64,000 nucleotides of DNA from Tillandsia leiboldiana. Its lineage: Eukaryota > Streptophyta > Magnoliopsida > Poales > Bromeliaceae. The stretch is from NCBI GenBank assembly GCA_029204045.2, contig CM055077.1, forward strand, positions 6,144,366-6,208,365. Reading direction: 5' to 3'. This document shows positions 23,114 to 34,914 of the stretch, one piece after another. The notes beneath the pieces are model-generated. The model ran no database searches, was not told where the DNA came from, and was given only the letters and a program-made list of their open reading frames with translations. The position numbers and the translations under genes are program-made. Within the stretch, counting starts at the first letter, position 1. Each line of letters starts with the position of its first letter.

Positions 23114-23587
23114 TTCGTAGTAACTTTGTTGAGTTCTCAGTAATCCACGCACAACCATAAGGACCCATCTATTTTCTTCAAGAACAAAACTGGGGCTTCT
23201 CAAAGCGAGACACTCAGCTTAATGAAGCCCTTGTCTAACAAGTCTTCCAATTGAGTCTTAAACTCCTTCAGGTCCCCAAGTGCTATCCGATACGGCGATA
23301 TGGAGATTGGCGCTATTTCGGGAACCAAATTAATCACAACTCGATCTCTCGGTTTGGCGGCATTCCTTGTAACTCCTTTGGAAACACATTCAGATACTCT
23401 TGAGCTACTTGTATATCCTCGAGACCGAAGGTTCCACACGCTCCTTTACTACAGTAGCTAAATAAACCACACACCCACTATTGATCAATTTTTTGGCTCG
23501 AGTCATAAAGACTGTTATGGCAAAAAGCGAGCTCCTCTGTCCTCGGTAAAAGAACTCCTTTTGCCCAGGCTCTCGAAAGTTGATGAC

Positions 23588-23995
23588 TTAGCTCCTGCAC
23601 TCAATTGTGGCATAGTACCGAGAGAGCCAATCCATCTCTAACATGACATCAAAACCTTCCATTTTACTCAATACTAAAAGATCCATCGATATAACCCAAG
23701 TACCGATTTGTACCGAGCACGTGAGATAGTATTTGGTAATAGAGAAGGCATAATTCGAAACTTGTACCTTCCTAATATTATCGATTTCTAAGATACTAAT
23801 CCCATGGTTCGAGGCAAACATCCTACTTATGAATGAATGCGATGCACCTATATCAAACAATACTCTATATCTAACACCATTTAATAAAATAGTATATGCC
23901 ACCACATCGTCGGCTATTGGCTCTTTCTTCTCCACCTGAGTGACGAAAATCCGTCCACTAGGTACTTGGCGCGAACCCTCTGATTGCCTTGACAT
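23588..23995 (-). pseudogene. Retropepsin-like domain of the reverse gypsy remnant
   Basis: This is a 135-codon open frame starting with ATG at 23995. The segment VVAYTILLNGVRYRVLFDIGASHSFIS matches the N-terminal half of gypsy RVP_2 proteases, whose usual active site is FDTGASHSF. The T-to-I change (FDIGAS) removes a conserved active-site residue. GFDVMLEMDWLSRYYATIEC is the conserved C-terminal part (usually DVILGMDWL). It is part of the decayed element, not a host gene. Confidence 0.75.
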
Positions 23996-24010
23996 AGCGG
24001 GTCGCCCAGT

Positions 24011-24193
24011 TTATGGGGCTACTGCGGACATCCCCGAATATTGCCTTGGTGCTGAGAGGGCAGAAGTTGAAGACGGTGCCGGCAAAGTGCCTCGGTAGTA
24101 GTCGGCCGCCATATGACCCGGTCGGCTGCATCTGTAGCATTGTCCCTCACGCTTCTCGCATTGACTGGCCCAGTGTCCTCCACCACATATCAC
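24011..24193 (-). pseudogene. Gag zinc-knuckle region of the reverse gypsy remnant
   Basis: The frame contains CGGGHWASQCEKREGQCYRCSRPGHMAADY. The second knuckle has the spacing C-x2-C-x4-H-x4 but ends in Y instead of the fourth C, so it should not bind zinc normally. Upstream on the minus strand come gag fragments, including NYREIVDCSRL-like sequence. Confidence 0.6.
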
Positions 24194-25657
24194 ACACCCC
24201 TCTTGGGGTTGGGAGTGATAGGATCCCCGAGAAAATAACTGTGGGTGTGGATACTTAGGAGGCCGCTTAGTGCTCGATTGGCCCCCGCCGAGGGCCGCTT
24301 ATTCTTCTTCTCCTTTCCTTTCTCAAACGTCTCTCGCTCCCAACATACGATAACTTATCCTCGCTCAACTAATCGAGAGCAATCCACAATCTCTCGATAG
24401 TTCTGGATGTTGAGCAGCTGGACCTTGGAATATATATATTCGGTCGAAGGCCCCGCTCGAAGCAACGAGCTTTGTCCACCTCACTATGCATGATCGCAGG
24501 AAGACAACATACAATACGGGAGAACTTCTGCTCATACTCCTACATCGTGCGATTCCCCTAGTGTAGGTTCTTAAAATTCTCCCCCATCTGCTGCTTGGCA
24601 CTGTCAAAAAAAATAGGTTGCAAACAAAAACCCCCAAAACTTCTCCTATGTTGGAAGGGATAGGGCAGCATTGGTTTGCTTGCTCTTCTCAGCCTTCCAC
24701 CACCGACGGGCCATCTTGTCCAAGAAAGGGGTGGCCATAGGAACTTGATCTCTGTTGAGTATCCGAAAATCTTCGAACAATTGTTCTATTGAATCGACCC
24801 ATGATTTGACTATCATTGGGTCCACACCTTCACAGCTAAAGATTGGCGAGTCGAACTTTTAAAGTTGGCGAGGTTGTCCATCGCTCGATTTTGTTTCGCC
24901 TGTTGGGCCTCATACTCAGCCGCTGATATATCCGACTCTATTCTTTGGGGCATTCCCTGAGTTGCCCTCGATAGTGCAGGGCGTGCCAAAATGGGCTTGG
25001 CTGCCACTGCGATGCCTTCCGTGGTTGCCCTCAGGGGAGGTGATTCCGTGGGTTCCTATGTCGTTTGCGCGGCCTCTACTTGCTGCGCAAACATATCATG
25101 GAGCCTTTGGATCTTCTTCTCTTGTCGTCGCGATGCCTCCTCTTAACGCCTAGAAGCCTCCGCTTGTTGTTGGACTACGCTAATGAATGCAGCCACTTTG
25201 CTACGCAACTCACGCATTTCATTCGGCTCAAGTCACTCCGGCGGTTCTGGTTGAACCAGCTGGGGATTCTTTCGTGGTCGTCCTCATGGTGCCATTTCTA
25301 TTTTGCACAAAATAATGTAAGTAAACATTAGCCAAAGTATGCAACTCAGCTGGTCACATGATTCAAAAAACCTGGGAAAACCTAATTAGGCAAAAATTCT
25401 TAAATGGCCCTTCCATTCATCCCAACATTATTACATTATCGACTGCCAACGTAACGGTCCGAAAAGTGAAAGTTCGGTTCTCTTGATCGACTCCCAACAT
25501 TCGATTTAGGAACACCTCATGACCCAATTACTTTTTTTCGCCAAAGTTCACATAGCAATCATGATCTTAATTTTTTAAGATCCTCCTATGGCTTATGGCT
25601 TTGCTAATCGCCTAGGGTTTATCTTAAGTTTTTAATAACCACCTAGGACTCTTCTTA

Positions 25658-25670
25658 GGTTCTGATACCA
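25658..25670 (-). other. Primer binding site of the reverse gypsy remnant
   Basis: On the minus strand TGGTATCAGAACC follows the LTR end GGCGTGACA after nine bases. It matches the tRNA-Met type primer site with one change (AGAACC for AGAGCC). Confidence 0.75.
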
Positions 25671-26383
25671 CTCTAGATCTGTCACGCCTCGGAACTGTGG
25701 ATTTGGTCGGCTCGTTCGCGTACACAAACCCCACCGAACGGGCAAGCCCTTCTTAACCCGAACGAAACCGTCCTCTACATCCACCTGCCTCAGTTAGAAG
25801 TGATCCATAATATCAAAGTATCCTTTGGAATACAATCAATCAACGAAAAAAAAAAAATCTTTATTAAACAACCATGATTCAGTACAAAATATTACATATC
25901 CCACTCAGTTCAATACAGAAATTTTATAATCGGTTCTCAGCCACGAATGCATTAATCTGTCCTTTATACATAACAAAATACTAAGAACGGTACTATTAGA
26001 CTCGTTAGCTCGTCTACTCTGCTACGTCTTTGTCGCGGTCCCGGGCCTCACCGGCGATACATGCATCTAAAAAGGAGTAAATCAAAGAGAGTGAGAAGTA
26101 CCGAAAGTTTCCAGTAAGTGCAATCACCGAGGAGGAATGTTCTACATTTACTTGGTTTATAGGAGGCATCAATAAAAAACAGATAAGATAAGTATTATTT
26201 AACTTACGAAAGCAGTAAAAGGCCATAGTATCTTAATGCCTCACTTACCTAGCTAGCATAGGCGCAACTCACTCTCGTGTAGCTTTAGCTCGGATCTACT
26301 AAGAGAAATACTAACCTCCTCAAAAGCCGAAGAGGTTTCACTTGCCCCGATCGGGTGACTTGTACGAGCACCGAGTGGAGATT

Positions 26384-26760
26384 GAGGGATTATCAAACTA
26401 CTCTCCCATTGGTTTTTCGGTACATACACCGCTTGGAAAATCGAGGGATGGTCGGACTACTCTCCACCCGATTGGCCCACGGGTGCCATGTGGAGAACTA
26501 AAGGAGATCAAACTACTCTACCACATGGTTAAACAACATGTCGACATGAGAGCCGAGGGTGATAGAACTACTATCCGGTGGGCTATACCCGTATTCTGTG
26601 CGGTGCCAGAAGAGTCGAGGGTGATCGAATTACTCTCCGGTGGGCTATACCCATAAATCTGCATGGGGGGCCGAGGGATGATCGTACTAACCTCCTTTCG
26701 TTGGCTTGTACACCCATCTCCTAGAGAGTCGAAATATTCGAATTACTCCCCAGTCAGTTG
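26384..26760 (-). repeat. About seven degenerate ~58-bp tandem repeats in the family-D LTR
   Basis: A motif of the form gagggat-n-atcgaactactctcc recurs with unit starts near 26384, 26443, 26501, 26555, 26617, 26673 and 26728, a period of 54-62 bp. Units are diverged but keep the actactctcc core. Such arrays are common in retroviral-type leaders and promoters; no coding function is supported. Confidence 0.7.
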
Positions 26761-27340
26761 GCGCTCACTCGCCTCTCCAGTCCATTTGGCTAGCTATCTA
26801 GCTCAGATGCACTCTAGAGTTCTCTTCTCTTGGCATTTCCTTAGGCTATGCCTAAGTCCAATGCTAAACATCAAAACTCTCTTAGTCAACTGCTCTAACG
26901 GTTCCTATAGCCCATTTTGGTTCTATCCCGAGGTCCACAATGCATACACAGCAAACCCTTCGGTCCCTAAACCCCTATGGGTTCTAACCTCACGGCTAAG
27001 AGAGTTTTACATTACATTCCCAATCTCTCTACTCATCACCTATTGGCAATGGAAACTAAGAACACAAAATTAAATCCCAAGTGCAATAAACAAAGTAAGA
27101 TATCACCCTTACTTGGTGATATTCCCCACCTTGAGTCAAGCTTGTTTGTTGTAGGACAACTCTCGATCTCTGAGATCGACGTAGGAACTCTTCTTCTTAC
27201 TGCGAGCTGACTTGAAAAGGGTAAGGTCTTCCTTCCTCGAGCTTATCTCCTCATTATGGAAATTCCTGATGCCACTCGGGTCTAGCCAACTCTCTCTCGC
27301 TCTCTCTCTAGGATCCCTCTAGACCAACTCGGTTCCTCCC

Positions 27341-27350
27341 CTATTTATAG
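27341..27350 (-). promoter_or_regulatory. TATA box of the family-D LTR
   Basis: On the minus strand the sequence reads CTATAAATAG, just before GC-rich gggagg. Transcription would run leftwards into the LTR and the gag remnant. Confidence 0.5.
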
Positions 27351-27480
27351 GGAGACCAAACGGAGAGAGATGGAAAAGATGATGTGACTATACAGTAAAG
27401 CGGACATGGGCGGTGCGGCACTGCAGGGTTGGAGTACATGGCATGCCAAATTCTCTGTCCATATTTATTGAGCCGCAACA

Positions 27481-28020
27481 ATCCCAGTTTTACCTCTCTC
27501 CTTAACCGAAATCACAAAAAGGGTTAGTTTGCCCAATACGAGCCGACTCTCCCAGCATTGAGCCGGTTCATCACAACTCTCTCTCCTATTCAAGAACTCG
27601 GTTTAGCTAGTCAGCATTTGGTTCACTACAAAGCGAGTGATTTATAGGAATTTTCTTCCCACGTGGCTTAGAGATGTGAGTCGGAGCTCGATGTTTGGCG
27701 AGTCATTGATTGGGTTATGAGACAAAGTGATCGTACTCGGCATTGTACTTGATGTATATTGTCAAGATATAGTAATAATGTTTCTTTCTATATGTATAGT
27801 ATAGATATTTATTACTTTCCGATTTATTCTCTACTAATGTCTTGTTTAGACCAAATGGGAGAGGTGCCCAAGTCAGCGGCTGAACCGACTGAACTTCTTT
27901 TAATTCCCACCCCCTATTTTGCAGAGCCCTCACCGAGCGCGGCAGCGCAAGATCGCAGTAAGGCTATAGCACCCTAAATAATGATCTCGGATTTTAAGTC
28001 ACCGTGTACAGAGTAGATAT
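27481..28020. other. Unassigned stretch between two LTRs
   Basis: This holds sequence I cannot place: possibly the rest of the family-D LTR and, at 27840-27977, a short open stretch (ending DRSKAIAP) with no recognisable domain. The last five bases, gatat, are the target duplication of the next solo LTR. Confidence 0.4.
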
Positions 28021-31000
28021 TGTCACGCCCCGGGGTCGAAACTGCGACCCGGGCCCGCCAACAGATCCGTCGCCCATACGGGAAGGCCCGTATAGACGAA
28101 GCGTCTAACCTGCAAAAAGAAGGATACTATAGCTATACAGATATCAGAGCTGAAAAGTAAACTACTGAAATAAAAAATAATACAACTCCAAAAGTACAAG
28201 TCTGAACCTCACTACAAAAGTCTCTCAAAAATAAAACTCTCAAAAGTAACAACAACAATAATCCAGCAGACTGTACTACTAAGTTCCAAAAAATGGGTAC
28301 ATCTATACTCCAAGGACGGGTAGGGAACTAGCTCGCGACTCCCTCACCTCGATCAGCAACAGAAGGATCAGCAACACCCGCAGAAGACACTGCAAAACAA
28401 AGAAGAGGAAAGAGGAAGGGATGAGGGAAGAACCCCCAGCGGGTATGAGAACTACACCAACACGTAGTTCTCAGTGGGTACCGCTACCAAGCCCGACGGT
28501 CTGCCCACTAAGTCTACTAGAGGCATAAGATAACAGGAAAACTGTACTAATGTAAAGATAAGCTAGAAAGAAATCTACAGCTATCATGCCTCTATCTACA
28601 ATGCTCAATGAGTGATACGGATGAAAATGATGCATCGACTCTAACCCAAAAATACTCAATCAACGCAATCACTGTGACTGCCATATGGGGTCCAGTCAAA
28701 CCTGCGCCCACCTACTGCCATTACATCCACGGAGGACTGGACTTATGTAGGGCGTCCGTGACTGCCTCTAAAAGGCCCAGCCAGAGGGACTGCGTCAACA
28801 AGTCGCGATAGCAAAGTAACAGGCCCAGCTTCGGAGTGGCACTCGTGGGGCACGACCCCACCGAGGAAAGTATCCGCGCATCTCTGTCGAGCTCAATATG
28901 GCTCATGCAGGCTATAGTCCAATCCACGATCAACCAGATCGACAGTACCCAAATCACCTCTCTAACTCACTAACAGGAAATACTCGAACAGTTAGGACCG
29001 TTGTCAACCCAACGGCTCTCCAAAAAGAACATCAACTCAACATGCAAACTCACTAGCTAGGTATACTCCACAGCCGACAACAATGAAGGGTCCGATAACC
29101 CCGAAAGAGTAAAACCTACAACCCAAATCAAACAAGAACATACTCTAGGTATAGCCTCTCGTTGTTCTCGACCCAAAGAAAAAGGCAGCCCTTAGAACTC
29201 AGATCACCCGAACCCTCCCGGGTGAGGGAGTTTACATAAAAATGTGATATTTATTACTGAAAACCATTTTCACTCGAACCCTCTCAGGGTGAGGACTAAA
29301 AGCAGTTCTTTTTCTTTTTATAAAATTATCTTGATTTGAGAAAACCCATTTTAATAATTTTTAGCTCTTTTTAGGAAAATCAGTTAGAAAACAAGTTTTA
29401 TTCCCAGACCCGGAAGGGCTAATGCCTTCGCCCAATCAGACAAGAACAGACTCTGGCGGCCCTTCGATGTTTGGAAGAAAAATATTGGTTGACTAAAATC
29501 ATGTATGTTCAAAAAGATTCTGGGTTCAAGGTCCTGCTATCACTAGTACACTACTGCCACGATCACAGTGGCGACACATAAACTGGAGAACTCGACAACC
29601 CGGGACCACCGTTTACCCAAACAGCTCCCACCACAGGTACAAGATTAGCTACATCTACCAGACTCCACTCTGCCCCCAAGCACGAGTGTAACATGCATCC
29701 TACACCAAAATAAATCCCGACCACTCGGCCCACTACCCGGGCGAGGATAACACTATGTCCAGGAATAGAGTAGAATGTGTGGATGTCTAAAGCATAAATA
29801 AACCTAGCCCAAGTGAGAGTTTTCTACTAGTCTGGTTACACATGCAACATATGACAGGGTGCTAGATCAAGTTCCAATAATAGCATTTAGTTTAACTAAA
29901 GCAAGATCAGGGAACATTAACCAACATGATATCAATAACAACACAAGAAAGACAACATCTCTCTCTCTAACATGCATTCTAACACATCTCACAATCATGC
30001 ATGTTTTCTATACAATAGAATTAATAAACCGTCCACCGATTTTGGAGACGAGACAACCCACCTGAAAATGCGCGTCGATCCAAGGTCCAACTGAACGTGG
30101 ATAATCCTCAGGTTCCCACGATTCCAACGAGTCTAAGAACACCCAATCTGCGAACCACTGTAAAAAGTATCGCATTTAGCATCAACGGTAGCAATTCCAA
30201 AAACAGCACTTGCTGTTTGTCAAAACCAGCACAGAAAATAAGGGATTTCACCTCTGTGCAGTCCTCAGAAAAATCCAGAAAGATCACCGTTGCGTTCCTC
30301 GCGAAGAGTAGATACGAATCGAGTATTTATACGCCTCATTCCGATACTCGTAGGCCAAGAAAACCCATGATTACTCCACCGCTGTCCAAAAATTGCCGCA
30401 GAACAAGGGGGTTTAAAGAAGCTCCAGAAAACCCAGTAAAACCTCAAAACGGGCGGAAGTGGTAAATACAAGAAATATAGCACTACCTGTTGTAAAGACA
30501 ATGCCACAAAAATCACTCAAAAGGTCCTCCGGAGTAGCCCAGGGGAGTCCGCGGACCAAAATGCGATGGAAAAGAACACCGGAAGGAGAACGTCGCAGTG
30601 CGCCGAATCGCAGAAATCGCCGATGTCGAGATCTCCAAAAATCATCAAATCTCTGTGGGAGATGGAGAACAAGAGAGAGAAACCACGGCCAAGAGGGCTC
30701 AGCTCGGTTGCTCCAAAAAAAATGAAAAGGAGAGAGAGAGAGAGAGACAGAGGTATTTATAGAGGATAAAGGGGGGAAATTCACCCCTTTGGGGTGCGTT
30801 TTCGGGCGCCCGAAACATTCGGGCCCCGAAAAACGCACCCAGAACCCCCCTCAGCGCAGCGCCCGGATCAGCCCGGGCGCGACGCGTGTCCCGAACACGG
30901 GACAGCGGTGCCCGGCCAATCGGGCGCTGCCGCGTGGCCCGACAGAGGGGTGGGGTGGTTCGGCGCCTGCCAACGGCGGGACTCCACGTGGCGCCCCCGC

Positions 31001-31592
31001 GTGGGCGCCATACTGCCCGCACCTGCCCGCACCTGCCCGTACCTGCTCCGCCAATCAGCGTGCGCCACGTGTCCCTCCTCGGAGCTCACTGCGCCCGGCG
31101 CACGCGCCAGGTCCCTGGACCGCGCACCCGCAGCGCCGCGTGGACCGAGCCGCGTGAGCCAACCAATCCAGAGCTGCTACGTGGCTACGCCCTGGTCCAC
31201 GGCTCCCCGCGCGTGCTCCCATGGACTGCGCGCGCGTGAGCCGGCCAATCCCGGGCTGCCACGTGTCCTCTCTTCGGTCCACAGCTCCCCCCATGCACCA
31301 AAACGCGCAGAAAACTTTCGAGGGTCCCTTTTTGGGCATCCGGACTCCGAAAAATACAAGCAAGTAGCCGATTTTCGACATTTTTCCGCGCTGAATCCAA
31401 ATCTGGCCTCGGATTAGCCTGAAACCCTTTCTAAAATTCGGTAAAAGCAGCCGAAAGGCAGGCTTGATCCAGAAGCCTCACAGAGTCCGTCCAACGCGTC
31501 TATTTGACGCGTTGCGGGTCCGACACACCAATAATAGGTGTTCCACAATGTGGGTCAAGGGGATAAGCTGCACGGGGATCGAGGCCACTACA
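28021..31592 (-). mobile_element. Solo family-A LTR (reverse) with TSD gatat
   Basis: This is a 3,572-bp LTR. On the minus strand it runs from TGTAGTGGCC to CCCCGGGGCGTGACA. A perfect 5-bp duplication gatat lies at 28016-28020 and 31593-31597. It includes the GC-rich block with CACGTG at 30985, 31066 and 31260 and CCAAT at about 31051 and 31246, and a minus-strand TATA at 30754-30761. It is the longest family-A copy and the boundary between the LTR-rich and gene-bearing zones. Confidence 0.93.
30754..30761 (-). promoter_or_regulatory. TATA box of the reverse family-A solo LTR
   Basis: On the minus strand TATAAATA lies downstream of the G-box/CCAAT block, as in the copy at 3346-6492. Any transcript would run away from the PHO2 gene. 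Confidence 0.5.
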
Positions 31593-31597
31593 GATAT

Positions 31598-33001
31598 ACT
31601 TTTATATTTTGATGCGAATTTGTAGAGATTTATTTTGATAGGTGTAAATGTAAAATTGTATAAACATTTATGAGATGAATGTGTGTAAAAAGTTAAATGT
31701 TTAGTTAAATTTAATTCTCTCGCTGTGTGATATCTTCTCTGTATAATATTGTATAATTGTATTTCTTAGTAAAATTCATATACTGGCTATGTGTACGTCT
31801 TGGGCAGATAGAAAAAATTTTGTCCGTTCGGTTGGTCTGTACGCATGCCCGAACCGACCAAATAAGCGGTCTCGGAGCTGACAAGAATAGAAACATTTCG
31901 ATTAGATTTTTAAAAATATGGATTGAATCTGCAAAAAAAAATTTTAAAAAAAAAAGTTTTGCCAAAATGCATAACCGATGAATTTTTTGTGCAAAAAAGT
32001 TTTTCATTAAAATTAATAAAATTTAGATAATCGAGGTCCAAATGAAATAAAATATAAATATTAGGAGTATAATAAGAAAGAAAAAATTTTGGAATTAAGA
32101 TAAGAAATTGGGCAACTAAGTTACAGTAGGATTTGATTGCTTTTATGGATCTTAGAGATTGAATTTATAATTTTGAAAAAAACGTAGACATCCACGTTTG
32201 TTTCACTACCAAAAGTGCAAAATCATTAGAACTCCTCGTAATTATATAGAAATCAATCTTTCAACTTTGATATGGTAAAAGATGCATAAGAGTTTACTCA
32301 CGGAATAATATTTGAAAAAATAAATATTTTTATTTTTAAAATAATTTTTATTCTAAAATATAGAGCAATAAAAAAAAAATTATTTGGCTTGATTTTTTTT
32401 ATTTCTTAGAATAACTAAAATTTTGTTCGGTAATTTTATAAATAATAATAATGAATAGTACAAAAGATTGATTAATTTTTTTTTAAAATATCAAAATTAT
32501 TCTTATCTATATCTTTTTTATATAAAATATTTATATATGTACAATAATACATATAAAAATAATATATTTTTTAATATAAAATAATTAAAATATTATATCT
32601 AATGCTATTATAATCATATTATTATATAAAATATTTCAATATTAATATATTATACTTCAATAATAATATATAAAAATACTTTAAAATATTATATATAAAT
32701 AAATAAAGAAAATATATTTCAAAATAATATATAATATAAATATTTAATATATAAATATTATATAATGTATAATGTAATATATAAATATTTTATATTATAT
32801 AATATATTATATAAATATATAAATAATATATAAATATTATATATAATTTATAAAAATATAATATATTATATAATAATTAAATATAAAAATATTATATATT
32901 TAATATATTTATTACCTTATATAATATTTTATTTTATATTATATGATATATTTTAGAATAACATATAATCTAAATAAATTTATAAAAATAATAATAATAT
33001 A

Positions 33002-33037
<36 letters not shown>

Positions 33038-33588
33038 AGATATTATAAAATTTTATAAAATTATATATATAATATAACTATATTTTTATATTATTTTAAT
33101 TATTTTTAATAAACTAATCATTAAATGAGAATAATTTTATTTTTTCGGAGCATATAGTTGTTTCCGAATTATTTTAGAATTATCTAAAATAGTCTAATTT
33201 GACTGAAATAATTATTTTTATTATTTTTTTACATCAATTTATAAAATAGCATGAATAATAACTTTATGTTATTATCAGTTTGTTTCGAAACCAAATGAAC
33301 CTAAATCTATAAATTTCTCTCCCATCAGGCTCTAACTTCCCCTCAACTTTTTAACAAAAAAAAAAAGTTGTAGTGGTGAGTTAATGGCACGTGCTTTTCC
33401 ACTGCTCAACTACCAAGTGAATATTCTGTTTGAGATTCCAGAATCTTCTACATTCTGAATTGCCCTTTTTTATAGGCGGTGAACCAAAAAAAAAATAAAA
33501 TAAAATAAAATAAAATCTTTCCACGTCCAGTTCATTTATTTATACTTATTAAAGTTTGTAAATGATGAAAGGCATCTTGGACTCCTTT
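31598..33588. other. AT-rich intergenic sequence without genes
   Basis: No open frame with a recognisable product was seen. From about 32,460 to 33,130 it is almost pure A/T, with a (TTA)n microsatellite at 33001-33036. Such stretches are typical of plant intergenic DNA and could attach to the nuclear matrix, which the sequence cannot show. Confidence 0.7.
33001..33036 (+). repeat. (ATT)n microsatellite
   Basis: About eleven uninterrupted att units lie within very AT-rich sequence. Confidence 0.9.
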
Positions 33589-34914
33589 GGGCAGTTTGGT
33601 AACGAGTTTAGTTAGAACTAGCTAATTTTGGGATAAATATAAAGTACGGAACTAGTGTAAAAAAATGTTTGGGATGGTTCCAGAATAAAAAATTTTGTGT
33701 TGGATATGATAATATGGAATAAGATGAATAAAAAGGTTAAGTTGAAAAAAATTATCTTTTTGCCCTCAAATTTTATTATGTGATAAAAATTTAATAAAAT
33801 CATTTTTCTCGTTTTAATTAATGGATTAAAGCCTTACAAAAATTAAGATAAAATCATAATCAAAATTAAATTAAATTTTATGAAAATAATATTTAATTTA
33901 AAATTTCATTTGCTCGAATTTTTTTATTAAAAATAATTATTCATCATATTTTTCGAAAAATATTTTGTTTAATAGAAAAAAGCATATGCTATTTGTTTGC
34001 TATAAATTCCATATTACTTCCCTACTAATATATACAATTTAAATTTAATCCCAGTACCGAATTTAACAGACTCACATGTTTATATATTTGTCATAAACAC
34101 ACATATGTTTATAACAATAATTTTTTTTTTCTACGTAACTATCGTCGGACTAACTTCTATTATTTCACAATTGATCTGTAATTATCGCAAAACATGCACC
34201 GCGAGTGAAACTTCAGCCAAGCAAAAATGGCGGAACCCACTGTAGGCTCGGGACGCGTGCCGCGAGAGGAGCGCAGGATCGGCCGCGGGGGGGAGGGGAG
34301 GAGAGGGGGAGCATTATAGGAGGCAGGGGAGGCACCGCGAGAGGAGCTTCAGCCAAGCAACAATGGTGGATCCGAGCTTGCCTCGGGACGCGTGCCGCGA
34401 GAGGTGCGCAAGATCGGCCGGTGGGGGGGGAGAGGGGGAGCACTGTGGGAGGCAGGTTCCGGCACCGCGAGAGGAGCTTCAACCAAGCAACAATGGCGGA
34501 TCCAAACTTGCCTCGGGACGCGTGCCGCGAGAGGAGCGCAAGGTCGGTCGGGAGAGCGAGGGGATGCTTGCGAGCTTCAACCAGAGGCAACAATGGCAGA
34601 TCCAACTGGGAAGAAGAAAGAGAGAGAGGAGAGAGCTATCAGGGAGAAGGCATCGGGGAAAGGGAAATAGGAAGAAGAAAGAGAGAGAGACGAGAGGAGC
34701 TATCGTGATGATGGGGAGAAGGCATCGGGGAGAGGGAAAGAAGGGAGGAGGGTATTTTTGTAAAAAAAAAAAAATTAAAATAATAAATAAGAACTATTGT
34801 ACCAGCTTATTCTAGTTGTACTGGAATAAGCAATACTGATTGATTTCAGGTGCGTTTGGTAAAATAAAGAGGATATCCCCTTATTCCTTGTTCTAGTCCC
34901 AAAACAAACGGCCC
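33589..34914. mobile_element. TIR DNA transposon-like element with GC-rich interior
   Basis: The left end gggcagtttggtaacg and the reverse complement of the right end, gggccgtttgttttggg, are similar. Its first ~200 bp and last ~150 bp resemble those of the smaller element at 38830-39216 (both have aactagtgtaaaaaaat, ttttgccctcaaa, attctagttgtactgg-type stretches). The extra interior includes a GC-rich minisatellite. No transposase is encoded. The TSD is unclear, so the superfamily is undecided; these ends resemble many plant hAT or Harbinger MITEs. Confidence 0.5.
34211..34610 (+). repeat. GC-rich minisatellite, about four units
   Basis: Units start with cttcarccaagcaacaatgg at 34211, 34347, 34477 and 34575 (periods 136, 130 and 98 bp). 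Each contains cgggacgcgtgccgcgagagg (last unit partial). The block is strongly GC-rich inside very AT-rich surroundings. Both strands give open frames because of composition and repetition, not because a protein is conserved. Confidence 0.8.

Larger units (their letters stand above)
23114..25670 (-). pseudogene. Degraded gypsy gag-protease-RT fragment (reverse)
   Basis: Read on the minus strand from 25670, this holds a tRNA-Met-like primer site, gag remnants, a CCHC region (about 24190-24011), a protease-like frame (23995-23588) and the start of reverse transcriptase (about 23440-23114: LDKGFIKLSVSL, then VDYREL). Frameshifts and stops break every part, and pol is cut off at about 23114 within RT. 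The order fits a Tekay/Del-type gypsy element. The adjoining LTR from 25680 is its 5' LTR. Confidence 0.65.
25680..27480 (-). mobile_element. 5' LTR ('family D') of the reverse gypsy remnant; right end uncertain
   Basis: The left edge TGTCACGCC (minus-strand end GGCGTGACA) is fixed by the primer site. A minus-strand TATA (27341-27350) and a tandem repeat block (26384-26760) lie inside. I could not find an unambiguous right end or target duplication; a CA near 27480 is one candidate and the LTR may reach further. The sequence differs from families A and B apart from its end. Confidence 0.55.

Noticed and set aside
34205..34815. 150-167-codon frames over the GC-rich block
   Set aside because: Repetitive minisatellite open on both strands; no domain or plausible gene structure.
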